Virus record (IMG/VR): IMGVR_UViG_3300029258_005166
Coordinates: 62,001 to 126,000 of that record
DNA: 64,000 bases
Source: a virus
Reading direction: 5' to 3' (one strand)
Of this stretch, positions 31,300 to 39,251 are shown in pieces. Under the pieces are notes generated by a model. That model was not told the DNA's origin and ran no database searches. It saw only the letters and a program-made list of their open reading frames with translations. A program made the translations under genes and the position numbers. Positions within the stretch are counted from its first letter, which is position 1. Each line of letters begins with the position of its first letter.

Positions 31300-31476
31300 A
31301 TGACATATTTAGACGAGTTCTGTGAATGGTTGAAGAACCATCCAAACCATGAACCATTGCCACAAGCAATCGGAGAAGCCCTTGGTCATGGCTGTGGAAC
31401 CGATGATCCCGATTGGCAAAGGCTTGTAGAGCTTTGGAAGAAACGACACGAAACCCAGTGCAATTGTGACAAATAG
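31300..31476 (+). CDS. Small tagged protein (58 aa)
   Basis: ATG at 31300 with a gggaga site; stop TAG at 31474-31476. Begins MTYLDEFCEWLKN, fitting the capsid-targeting pattern (F-x-x-W-L). The remainder is short and soluble (IGEALGHGCGTDDPDWQRLV, then a His/Cys tail ETQCNCDK). Unknown function. Confidence 0.7.
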   Translation: MTYLDEFCEWLKNHPNHEPLPQAIGEALGHGCGTDDPDWQRLVELWKKRHETQCNCDK

Positions 31477-31512
31477 AGGAATGAAAAGAAACAATTTCTT
31501 TCCTCGCCTAAA

Positions 31513-31806
31513 TTAAGCTGTTCCCTTGATGAAATCGTGAAATCTTTTAATGGTGCCCTTCAATGTGGGTGTTACATTATAAGCTCGGTGTGTGTTAGTT
31601 ACATACCATGTTTTACCATTTATTGTTGATTTCCAAACTGCTGGTGTGAGATTTCCTTCAGAATGATGCCATACTGCTTTGGATCGCATTACTTGTTCTC
31701 GTTCTTCGGGAGTTAATTGTTTGCGGTTTTTCTTGAGTGTTTTGAAATTAGGTTCCTTTCGACCATCATGTTTTTCTTCTATTATCCATTCGTAGAAACT
31801 TCTCAT
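31513..31806 (-). CDS. Small tagged basic protein
   Basis: 97 aa. Begins [12 protein letters not shown], a close match to the tag. The core [20 protein letters not shown], then [20 protein letters not shown] and [14 protein letters not shown], is a conserved phage pattern I recognise from other large phages but cannot name. Basic overall. Upstream is gcatatataaaatc before the ATG. Probably an internal head protein. Confidence 0.75.
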   Translation of the reverse strand: MRSFYEWIIEEKHDGRKEPNFKTLKKNRKQLTPEEREQVMRSKAVWHHSEGNLTPAVWKSTINGKTWYVTNTHRAYNVTPTLKGTIKRFHDFIKGTA

Positions 31807-31840
31807 GATTTTATATATGCTTTATTTGAGAAAGAAATTT

Positions 31841-32161
31841 TTACCTGAAGTTTTCGTTCATTTCATCGGCTTCGGCTTGACTCTTTAGTAGTTTATAAAC
31901 CACATGTCCTGAGTTCATTGCCCATGCAAGTGCTTCTTTAGTTCTTCCTGATTCCCATAATTCTGCCACTTGTGTGGCTTGACCTTCGATGACTTCTGCT
32001 AGTATGGGATCGTCGAAAGCAATTTCATTCAATGTTGAGGTGAAGAAATTATCATCGACTCCGTGTTCTAATGATACACCAAGGGAAATGACCGTTTCCC
32101 TTTTTAGCTTCGGCAATCTGATTTTGATTATCGGCTTTTTGTTTCTTCTGTTTTTTTTCAT
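31841..32161 (-). CDS. Hypothetical protein
   Basis: 106 aa with a very basic N-terminus (MKKNRRNKKPIIKIRLPKLK) and an acidic helical remainder (EIAFDDPILAEVIEGQATQV; ALAWAMNSGHVVYKLLKSQA). No clear ribosome binding site. The charge split suggests nucleic acid or scaffold contacts. No family recognised. Confidence 0.65.
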   Translation of the reverse strand: MKKNRRNKKPIIKIRLPKLKRETVISLGVSLEHGVDDNFFTSTLNEIAFDDPILAEVIEGQATQVAELWESGRTKEALAWAMNSGHVVYKLLKSQAEADEMNENFR

Positions 32162-32182
32162 GGTATTTCTAATGATCTAAAA

Positions 32183-32392
32183 TTAAGTTTCTATCCACTC
32201 AAACCATCTATCTATCTCCCATCCAAGCCTGGGATTGAAGTTGAAAGCGGCTCTGTTTACGAGCCGCTTTCGTATGTGATAAAAACCTTTCTTTTTGCCT
32301 AGAGTACAGTGTTTAACAACTTCTAAATCCGACTGACCATGAAAATGGTGGCCCGCCGTATTGCCGATGGCTATTTTGTTTTTCTTGTTCAT
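32183..32392 (-). CDS. Hypothetical basic protein
   Basis: 69 aa, His/Lys-rich, ends WEIDRWFEWIET. No motif recognised. Its start faces the homing endonuclease gene at 32434 across a 41-base divergent gap that contains atactatatta, a possible promoter. Confidence 0.6.
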   Translation of the reverse strand: MNKKNKIAIGNTAGHHFHGQSDLEVVKHCTLGKKKGFYHIRKRLVNRAAFNFNPRLGWEIDRWFEWIET

Positions 32393-32433
32393 TTTTATGC
32401 GAGATATACTATATTAGTTATAGTCAATAACAT

Positions 32434-33597
32434 ATGGAGCAAATAATGTATCTACAAGACATAGATGGTATTTTACCAGCCCAGAAAGTAAAAATCAAGT
32501 ATGATTGTAACGGCGGTTACGAGCGGTGCGGCAAGGAGTGGATGCTGAAGCTCGAAAACGCACAAAAGAACTTCGCCAATAACGACGGCAAGCATATTTG
32601 CCGATCCTGCCAAATCAGTAAAAAGAATCCCATGCGGGACAAAAAAGTACAGGAGAAGATCAAGGAAACCACCATGAAGAGGTATGGGGTATCTTGTGCC
32701 CTGAACACTCAGGAAAATATTGAAAAGCGAAAAAAGCTTTTTGAAAATGAAGAAAGAAAGACCGAGTGGAATCGAAAACGTCGAGAGACTTGCAGGAAGA
32801 AATATGGAGCCGACCATGCCGCCCAGTCGGATCAAGTTAAAAAGAAACAACGGCAGACCATGATGGAAAACTATGGTGTCGAGTTTCCATATCAGTCCGA
32901 AGAAATCATGGCAAAGATGAAAAAACACAATATGGAAAAGTATGGTGTTGAAAATGTTGCCCAGCTTCCAGAAGTTCAAATTAAGATGGCAAAGACGACT
33001 CTTGAAAAGTATGGAGTAGAGCGTTACAACGAATTGCCTGAAATGCGTGAATATTTGCGAGAGAATTGCCGTGAATGGCTGGCCGAGAGTTGGGCGAATC
33101 CTTGGGCCAAGGGGATTACGCGACCGGAGGAGTGGAATCAGAAGCAGAGGGAAACTGTTGCGGAGCTTGTGGCAAGAGGAGAATGGCACACGGGCGATAA
33201 AAACTCAATAAAAGGGCGGTATAGTTCCAAGAAATGCACAAAAAAAGATCCTTTGTTCAGATCTAGTTACGAACTTATAGTACATATATGGCTTGATGAA
33301 AACCGAGATGTTTTGGGCTACGAGTATGAGCCATATATGATTGCATATTACGATACTGAAGGAAAGCATAGATATTACTTTCCTGACTTTTTGGTGAAAT
33401 TCAAAAGAAGTCGGTTATTTTTGCTGGAGGTTAAAAATGACTATGCATTGAAGTTCGCGATCAATATCAGCAAGGATAAAGCGGCCAAAGAGTATGCATC
33501 TCAAAATGACTTGGATTACGAATTGTGGTCTAATCAAAAAATTAAAGAGCTTGGTATCGATCACTCTAATTTTCAGGAGCGGTACATTCTCTTCTAA
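32434..33597 (+). CDS. PD-(D/E)XK homing endonuclease with KYGV repeats
   Basis: 387 aa. Between residues 85 and 210 a motif of the form KYGV-x-x-x-x-Q recurs five times, spaced by helical linkers, a DNA-binding repeat array known from phage endonucleases. Residues 275-350 hold a compact nuclease core: FRSSYELIVHIWL, YYFPDFLVKFKRSRLFLLEVK (Asp and ExK). An N-terminal Cys pair (ICRSCQ) may bind zinc. The same nuclease core type is in the gene at 44020-44928. The internal ATG at 32446 has ggag upstream and is an alternative start. It sits between the small genes and the head module. Confidence 0.85.
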   Translation: MEQIMYLQDIDGILPAQKVKIKYDCNGGYERCGKEWMLKLENAQKNFANNDGKHICRSCQISKKNPMRDKKVQEKIKETTMKRYGVSCALNTQENIEKRKKLFENEERKTEWNRKRRETCRKKYGADHAAQSDQVKKKQRQTMMENYGVEFPYQSEEIMAKMKKHNMEKYGVENVAQLPEVQIKMAKTTLEKYGVERYNELPEMREYLRENCREWLAESWANPWAKGITRPEEWNQKQRETVAELVARGEWHTGDKNSIKGRYSSKKCTKKDPLFRSSYELIVHIWLDENRDVLGYEYEPYMIAYYDTEGKHRYYFPDFLVKFKRSRLFLLEVKNDYALKFAINISKDKAAKEYASQNDLDYELWSNQKIKELGIDHSNFQERYILF

Positions 33598-33610
33598 TTC
33601 TAATTCAAAG

Positions 33611-33647
33611 AAAAAGCCCGCTTGCCTTTGGCAAGCGGGCTTTTTTA
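33611..33647. terminator. Intrinsic terminator
   Basis: aaaaagcccgcttgcc/ggcaagcgggcttttt with a ttt loop, between the endonuclease and the convergent capsid gene. Confidence 0.92.
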
Positions 33648-33689
33648 TTTGCTATAAGTCATTATCTGACTTGCACTTACGGTGTAAAA

Positions 33690-35129
33690 TCAGATCACAA
33701 AATTGGCAATGCTCAATCTTGCGTAAAACTTCGCTCCCTCCCTAAGCAACTTTTTGCCGTACCTGGTAAGTATACCCTTTCGAGGACAAAAGCTATCAGG
33801 ATCAAGGACGACCGGAGTCTGTGTCAGCGGAACGTAAGGACAATAAAAATATCCAGAGTCCATATAGCTGTCACCCTTGTAACCCATCAAGATTTGACCT
33901 GTTGGGAACAGAGGATCTTTGTAAAGTCGCCATCTGTTGTTCACAGTACCGACATATTGGATGCCGAGGCTGCTTGTGAAGGTCTCAGACGGAGCGGGTG
34001 CAAAACCGGCAGTTGCGGTCTCGAAGATCGAGGCAACTTCGGGGCTCGTTACGAGCCAGTTGCATCCACCGCGAAGAGTCTTACGGTGAACAATGTTGGT
34101 AACTTCAACGACCTTGACATAGAGGCTTTCATACTTTTCCTTGATTGTGTCACCAAGGGCGGTATTAAAGTCCCAAGAAGCAACCGTACCAGCGTTGTTA
34201 CGAAGGTCGGTCAAAACTTCACGGTCAATTTCCAGGTTGATTTCTTGAGCCAAGACGGCGGTCAGTTCGGCCTCGGCATCAAGGTTATGTTGTGAACGAA
34301 GGTCCTGTTGGGCCTCGTAGCTCCAGACAGCCTTGAGCTTTCTTGTCTTAGCAGCGATTTCTTCACTTTCAACAACCAGATTGATTTCTGGGAGATCTTG
34401 GTTGCATTCCATGTTGTATTCATACGACATGATGCAGTAGTTCTCACCAGGGGCACCGTTCCAGGTCAAGGTCATCTCGCCTGTGGTTAGGTCGAGAGTA
34501 CCGGCAGTAACCTTAGGAGCCGGGGCACCAATGTCCGTGAAAGTAAAGTTGCTATTTTCGTCAACGACGAAGGTTTGAACTGCCACTCCACCATCATAGA
34601 TGGTTCCAGTGATTGTTCCAGCCAAAATTGGAGTGTGTTCCAAGGGGCTGTAAACAGAGAGAACATCAGCACCATCATCTGTAGATGTGGTTTCGTTCTC
34701 AACCAACTGGTGGGAGTAGTAAATCGACAGATTGGCATCACCAGAAGCCAACTGTTGGAGGGAGTTAGCATCATCGCCAGGGAATCCAGCGTTGTTGTCG
34801 GCTCCTCTCACGTCGCCCTTGTTAGTCGAATAACGGAAACGCAGATAGTAGACCAAACCAGTTGGGCCGAGCAACGGTTGAACCGAGACGACCTTATTGG
34901 CGATCAACTGCGGGTAAATTCGTCTAACCAAAGGAATTGAAATTCGCTTAAACTGAGCGATGTCGCCTGTGTCTGTTGAAACTTCGTTCATTAGACGCTG
35001 ATTTTCTAGAAGAACGGCGGTGCAAGAACGAGTGTAACGATCTTCAATGCCGTTCAGCAAACCAGTCTCGCCCCAACGACTTTCCATGACGGCGGCTTCA
35101 TTCAGAAATTTTGCATTTGCTGATTGCAT
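33690..35129 (-). CDS. Major capsid protein (T4 gp23-like)
   Basis: 479 aa, in the standard place after scaffold and prohead protease genes. Recognisable gp23-family segments: ISIPLVRRIYPQLIANKVVS, QPLLGPTGLVYYLRFRY, LKAVWSYEAQQDLRSQHNLD, and VTSPEVASIFE. The N-terminus contains AKFLNEAAV, a plausible prohead-protease cleavage or core-binding site of the same form as the tags on small proteins. It forms the capsid lattice. Known: gp23 is cleaved near its N-terminus during maturation. A strong aggag site precedes the ATG. Confidence 0.93.
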   Translation of the reverse strand: MQSANAKFLNEAAVMESRWGETGLLNGIEDRYTRSCTAVLLENQRLMNEVSTDTGDIAQFKRISIPLVRRIYPQLIANKVVSVQPLLGPTGLVYYLRFRYSTNKGDVRGADNNAGFPGDDANSLQQLASGDANLSIYYSHQLVENETTSTDDGADVLSVYSPLEHTPILAGTITGTIYDGGVAVQTFVVDENSNFTFTDIGAPAPKVTAGTLDLTTGEMTLTWNGAPGENYCIMSYEYNMECNQDLPEINLVVESEEIAAKTRKLKAVWSYEAQQDLRSQHNLDAEAELTAVLAQEINLEIDREVLTDLRNNAGTVASWDFNTALGDTIKEKYESLYVKVVEVTNIVHRKTLRGGCNWLVTSPEVASIFETATAGFAPAPSETFTSSLGIQYVGTVNNRWRLYKDPLFPTGQILMGYKGDSYMDSGYFYCPYVPLTQTPVVLDPDSFCPRKGILTRYGKKLLREGAKFYARLSIANFVI

Positions 35130-35143
35130 TTTTCTCCTTAGTG

Positions 35144-36049
35144 TTATTTATCTTTTTTAGTTCCCGCGAGGACCTGCATTTGAGCAAGCACGGCAGGATC
35201 TAAAGTCTCTACTAACGTTTTATCGGCCTGTGGCTTTTCTTCTGGAAGCTCTTCTTTATGCTCCTGGATGAGTTCACCATCGGCTGTTCGTCCTCTCCCC
35301 GTTGCGTTCTTCGCTTTCTGCTCTCTTTCTTGTCTGTTCTCGGTAGACTCAGTGAGCATTTGCTCTTGTTGACGGCAAACCTCATTGAGCTTTCCATTCT
35401 CTGTGCCAAGTCGAATATTTCTGGCTTCTAGGATCTTTACTTGGCTTCTCAGATCCTCAATAGCTTGTTGTGCTTCCTCAAGTTTTGCGTTGCAAACACT
35501 GTTGTAGTCGTCATCGGAAAGATAAGTAGAAACACTATCGATAACCTTATCCAGAACGACCTTGTGTTCAACTAGACGCGGGTCACTTAGAACATCACGA
35601 CGGACGCTTTCAGCGATTTCGGGTCCTTTATACTCCAAGAACTGGTGAATCTTGTTGATGAAGTATTCACGCATCTCCTGCAACTTGGTATTGAACTCTT
35701 CATACATATCGACATCGAGATTATCATTCTTTGCCTTTTCGGCTTGAAGCATCTCGAAAGCCTCTTGGTAGCCATCATTCATCGCAGATTCAAATTCTTT
35801 CTTCTGCGTTTCAAGACGACCACGAAGGTCCTTAATAATTGCGTAAGCTTCTTGGTATCCCTGCTCGCCGGTTTGTTCAGCTTGCTTAAGCTCTTCTGTA
35901 AACTCTTGATAGGCTTCATGAAGCTTTTCGGTATACTCCTTCTCCATGTCAGTCTTCGCTGTTTCCAGTTCGCTTTGCACGGCCTCGGTAACCTCCGCGA
36001 CTTGCTCTTCAGGAAGTAATTTGCTCAACGCTTCAACGATTTTTTCCAT
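35144..36049 (-). CDS. Prohead core scaffold protein (T4 gp22-like)
   Basis: 301 aa, highly charged and almost wholly alpha-helical, rich in Glu/Lys/Gln with long coiled-coil stretches (SELETAKTDMEKEYTEKL; EQGYQEAYAIIKDLRGRL). It lies between the prohead protease and the major capsid protein, as gp22 does. Known: the scaffold core is built first and then degraded by the protease, leaving space for DNA and the internal proteins. The C-terminus is Glu/Pro/Lys-rich (EEKPQADKTLVE). It would be the likely docking partner for the tagged proteins in this window. Confidence 0.88.
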   Translation of the reverse strand: MEKIVEALSKLLPEEQVAEVTEAVQSELETAKTDMEKEYTEKLHEAYQEFTEELKQAEQTGEQGYQEAYAIIKDLRGRLETQKKEFESAMNDGYQEAFEMLQAEKAKNDNLDVDMYEEFNTKLQEMREYFINKIHQFLEYKGPEIAESVRRDVLSDPRLVEHKVVLDKVIDSVSTYLSDDDYNSVCNAKLEEAQQAIEDLRSQVKILEARNIRLGTENGKLNEVCRQQEQMLTESTENRQEREQKAKNATGRGRTADGELIQEHKEELPEEKPQADKTLVETLDPAVLAQMQVLAGTKKDK

Positions 36050-36762
36050 TACTTTAACCTCGCTTGAATTTCTTTGGCCTTTTTATGAACAATGCCACCA
36101 AGGCAAGCCTTTACCAGTTCTGCATTAACTGTATATAAGCCGCTGGACTCATTTTTAACAACATCGTCGTGTTGTTCGGGTGACACGTTTTCACGTTTGT
36201 TACTAACAATCTGTTTTTGAAAGGCTGCGTTTGTGCTTGGATCGGCCACAGCATCAAACGTAATTAGCTTGTACGACTCACCAATTACGAGGACTCCATT
36301 CTCATTAACCTTTCCATTTCCAACACCGCGACTACTGATACCAACTCTTACTCCATCGTTGAGCAAAGACTTGATAATTTTTCCCGCTGGTGTGTTAAGG
36401 ATTATTCCCTCACCCATCAGAGTCTTGCCATCCCACCAGAGTTTTGTGATCTTGTGGCAGGCCTTCTCAAAATGGATAATAGAGTCCGTTGGGTGATCCA
36501 GTTCACCGACTAAACCGCCGTTTTTAATAACTTCATCGAGTTTTTGAACGTTCTTGTTTAGTACCGCATACGGATACATCCTCTTGTTTTTGTTGACCGC
36601 TTCGGCTTCCTGGAATTTGCCCCTGAATTTAAGGGAACTTCCAACCTCGGTCGATTCGTGAAGTACCATCTCATTCAAGATAGCACCCACTGTTCCTCCT
36701 AGAATTAGTCGATCCTCATAGATCGTTCCGGGAGTCACATCATGCTCGATAAGCAATTCCAT
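36049..36762 (-). CDS. Prohead protease (T4 gp21-like)
   Basis: 237 aa from the ATG at 36762, preferred because gggagg stands 5 bases upstream. The serine-protease fold of the herpes assemblin type is visible: GLVGELDHPTDS with the catalytic His, VGISSRGVG with the catalytic Ser, and FDAVADPSTN. Known: gp21 cleaves after Glu in (L/I)-x-E motifs of scaffold, capsid and internal proteins. It overlaps the scaffold gene by 1 base. If the N-terminal tags in this window are targeting sequences, this enzyme removes them. Confidence 0.92.
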   Translation of the reverse strand: MELLIEHDVTPGTIYEDRLILGGTVGAILNEMVLHESTEVGSSLKFRGKFQEAEAVNKNKRMYPYAVLNKNVQKLDEVIKNGGLVGELDHPTDSIIHFEKACHKITKLWWDGKTLMGEGIILNTPAGKIIKSLLNDGVRVGISSRGVGNGKVNENGVLVIGESYKLITFDAVADPSTNAAFQKQIVSNKRENVSPEQHDDVVKNESSGLYTVNAELVKACLGGIVHKKAKEIQARLK

Positions 36763-36778
36763 AGAACCTCCCATTAGA

Positions 36779-38521
36779 TTACTGGTCAACGACTAAGTCT
36801 GGTTCCTTGCCGTGATTCATCTTGTACGTTTGAGGAGTCACAGCAGCGGGACAATAAGGATTTTGCAATGCTGGCCACGTATCACTACCGCCCCAGTGGG
36901 CTAGTTGATCCGAGTCCGTTTCAATTGCTTTCTCTCCTTTGATCTTGTAATCACCAAAAGGTGTTGGGACATATGGATTGTTCAAAGCTGGAAAGACATC
37001 AGGTCCACCCAGATTGCCATATGCTCGATTTCTCATGAGGTCTGCTTCGCCACCCTTGTAACTGGCTCCATCACTGGCAGGAGCAACATCTCCCCAGTCG
37101 CCACTAGCATCTGCGGCGGGAGAATACTTCTGACGTGCTTTGTCAGCCATTGCGGGATGGTCACCACTGACTGTGATGTGTGGTGTGTTGCTGACGTTCC
37201 AATCCTTCGTTTCCAGATTGGTTTCAACCAATGTCCACAGCCACTCAGCAGCAGATTCCGCAACCTCAAGAGTAGGTTCAACTTCTTGTTGAACGATGGG
37301 CAGAAGCTCGTTCAAGTGCATGGCGGCTTCCGCTCTCAGAGGAGCATTCTTTTGCTCTGTCGCTAATGTGTGAACGTGTCGAAGTGCTTCGTAAAGATCA
37401 ATAAAAACTTGCATTTCGAGGGTTACGTTCTCATCAAGTGATGGATAGAACTGGTCAACGACATTTTTGAAGACCAAGTAAGGATCTTCTGCATTCTCAT
37501 CGACCCTAGCACCAGCGAGTTTCATCACTTTAGCTACACGATCAACAAACGTGTGATGGGCTGTTCGCAGAATGCCTTCGGCCATGAAATCACACATTTG
37601 GTCGTCGTAGTTGCTTGCACCGGCCATTTCCAAAGCCGACTTGATTGATTCGGAAAGTTCGTCTTGAGTTAAGTAAATGACTTGTGGCCACTTGCCAATA
37701 ATGTTCTCAAGGGTTTCTTGCAGGCTGTTGTCGTCCGACAAAGCATTGTGCCGCTTAAGTTCAGCGACCGCCTGGGCGAATTGAGCGTCTTCCGAAAGCG
37801 TCTTTGCATTCATTCTCTTGCAAACACAGTCGGTGTTGAGAGTCTTCCAATCAAAAGAAAGGAGCTTCATTTCGTTTCTCAGTCGTGTAGTAGGTACACG
37901 AACACCAACCGGGTTGCCTCGCTCGTCATATCTGACTCGGGACTCGTTAATAACGGGTCCATGTTCTTTGTAGTCAATGTACTCGAAAACATGCTGGCAT
38001 ATCTGGCCCCAAGATTGAAGTACGTTCTCCTTACAGGAGAAAGGCCCACAGGGCTTCTTCTTCTTTTTCTTCTTGGCAATCTTGCCTAGTACCCCGCCTT
38101 TCGGGATCTCTATAGCACGTTCTTCTTTCCTTTCAATAAAGGTTCTGCGAGTTCTTGGGAGAGCTAGATATTCACTAAACAACTGGTTTGCCTTCTCTTC
38201 TTTGTCTTCCATCAAAGCATCGAGCATTTGAGCAACAATTTCACGTTGCTTTTTGTACTCGGTCTCTTCGTTAAGGACCAGTTCTTCAACATTATCAAAT
38301 TCAATGTGGTTGTTCTTGACCTGATAATTGGCATGGATGTAATTGCCATCGCATGTCTCATAAAGAACGTCATTGGGTCCAAAACAATGAAGCTGGGCAC
38401 AATTCAATTGCAGTGCCTTAGCTAAGATTGGAGCGGCTTCAGCCAGTTCGACTTCGGCGGACGATAGCGAATCCTCTTCGATTCTCTCAAAAACATCGTA
38501 ATTGATGAGTTTTTTCTTCAT
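36779..38521 (-). CDS. Large conserved structural protein of unknown role
   Basis: 580 aa, between the portal and the prohead protease genes. No recognised domain. The N-terminal 180 residues contain a Lys run (KIAKKKKKKKP) followed by CGPFSCKENVLQSWG; the centre (200-420) is helical; the C-terminus has two Gly/Pro-rich repeats of the form GG-x-D-x-(F/W)-PAL-(N/Q)-NPY at about 525 and 560. Position suggests a head or prohead component. ggagtaaagcgacc precedes the ATG. Confidence 0.85.
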   Translation of the reverse strand: MKKKLINYDVFERIEEDSLSSAEVELAEAAPILAKALQLNCAQLHCFGPNDVLYETCDGNYIHANYQVKNNHIEFDNVEELVLNEETEYKKQREIVAQMLDALMEDKEEKANQLFSEYLALPRTRRTFIERKEERAIEIPKGGVLGKIAKKKKKKKPCGPFSCKENVLQSWGQICQHVFEYIDYKEHGPVINESRVRYDERGNPVGVRVPTTRLRNEMKLLSFDWKTLNTDCVCKRMNAKTLSEDAQFAQAVAELKRHNALSDDNSLQETLENIIGKWPQVIYLTQDELSESIKSALEMAGASNYDDQMCDFMAEGILRTAHHTFVDRVAKVMKLAGARVDENAEDPYLVFKNVVDQFYPSLDENVTLEMQVFIDLYEALRHVHTLATEQKNAPLRAEAAMHLNELLPIVQQEVEPTLEVAESAAEWLWTLVETNLETKDWNVSNTPHITVSGDHPAMADKARQKYSPAADASGDWGDVAPASDGASYKGGEADLMRNRAYGNLGGPDVFPALNNPYVPTPFGDYKIKGEKAIETDSDQLAHWGGSDTWPALQNPYCPAAVTPQTYKMNHGKEPDLVVDQ

Positions 38522-38680
38522 GGTCGCTTTACTCCTGTTCGACTAGACTTCATTTTACCCATTCTGTCATGCACAGAGGTTGGATATTCAATGTCATTTC
38601 ACATCGCAAATGCCTAAATAGAGGCGGATGTAACTATATTTATAGTATGCCGCAATCGCCAAAAACCGTGGGATTTAATA

Positions 38681-38980
38681 ATGAAAACATTTACTAGCTA
38701 CATCAAGCTCCTAGAATCAGATGAGCTTGACACCCCAGAAAATCAAGACGATCTACTTGCAAAGCTTGTCCGACTGGCTTGGAGAAGATACGCACAAGAA
38801 ACGAAAGACTTCTTTTCCCAATTAGGAAGCAAAGATCCCGATATTAAAGATCTCCTAACAAAAGCCGAACGACCCACAGACGAAATGCCTCCAGATCGAG
38901 TGCCCGACGATCTGGGTGATGATATGGATGTCGTCGCACCACCCGCCGCAGATAGTAGTGCGGGATTACAAGAAGATTAG
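38681..38980 (+). CDS. Small acidic tagged protein
   Basis: 99 aa. Begins MKTFTSYIKLLESDE, a good tag match. Helical middle (LAKLVRLAWRRYAQETKDFF) and an acidic Pro/Asp-rich C-terminus. A atatttatag box lies about 40 bases upstream. Faces the minus-strand head genes and ends at a terminator. Putative internal protein. Confidence 0.72.
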   Translation: MKTFTSYIKLLESDELDTPENQDDLLAKLVRLAWRRYAQETKDFFSQLGSKDPDIKDLLTKAERPTDEMPPDRVPDDLGDDMDVVAPPAADSSAGLQED

Positions 38981-38984
38981 ATTT

Positions 38985-39021
38985 AAAAAGAGCCGCTCCC
39001 GCTTTGCGGGAGCGGCTCTTA
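38985..39021. terminator. Intrinsic terminator between convergent genes
   Basis: aagagccgctcccgc/gcgggagcggctctt with a ttt loop, between the genes ending at 38980 and 39024. Confidence 0.93.
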
Positions 39022-39023
39022 TT

Positions 39024-39251
39024 TTATCCCTTTCCCTTTGGATTTTTACCTTTCTTAAGGTTTTCCTTGTGGATGTCTCCCTTTTTGAATCTCATCGCTA
39101 GAGCTTTTCTCCTGGGAGTACAGGTTTTCTTTGTCATTGGTGTGCAGTATCCCTCATGTTCGGGATCGACAGCCTTTTGAATCCATTTTTTCTTGGCTTC
39201 GTCAAGAAGTTCAGGATCGATTTCTTCTAAAAAGTCGTTAAAATTTCTCAT
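39024..39251 (-). CDS. Tagged copy of a common small phage protein
   Basis: 75 aa. Begins MRNFNDFLEEIDPE (tag), followed by KKWIQKAVDPEHEGYCTPM, then TKKTCTPRRKALAMRFKKGD, a conserved small Cys-containing phage protein normally found on its own. So the tag has been added in front of a separate module. The basic C-terminus fits DNA contact. Its start overlaps the portal stop by 4 bases, so it is made with the portal. Confidence 0.82.
   Translation of the reverse strand: MRNFNDFLEEIDPELLDEAKKKWIQKAVDPEHEGYCTPMTKKTCTPRRKALAMRFKKGDIHKENLKKGKNPKGKG

Noticed and set aside
32473-33189. 238-codon minus-strand frame
   Set aside because: Antisense of the KYGV-repeat endonuclease.
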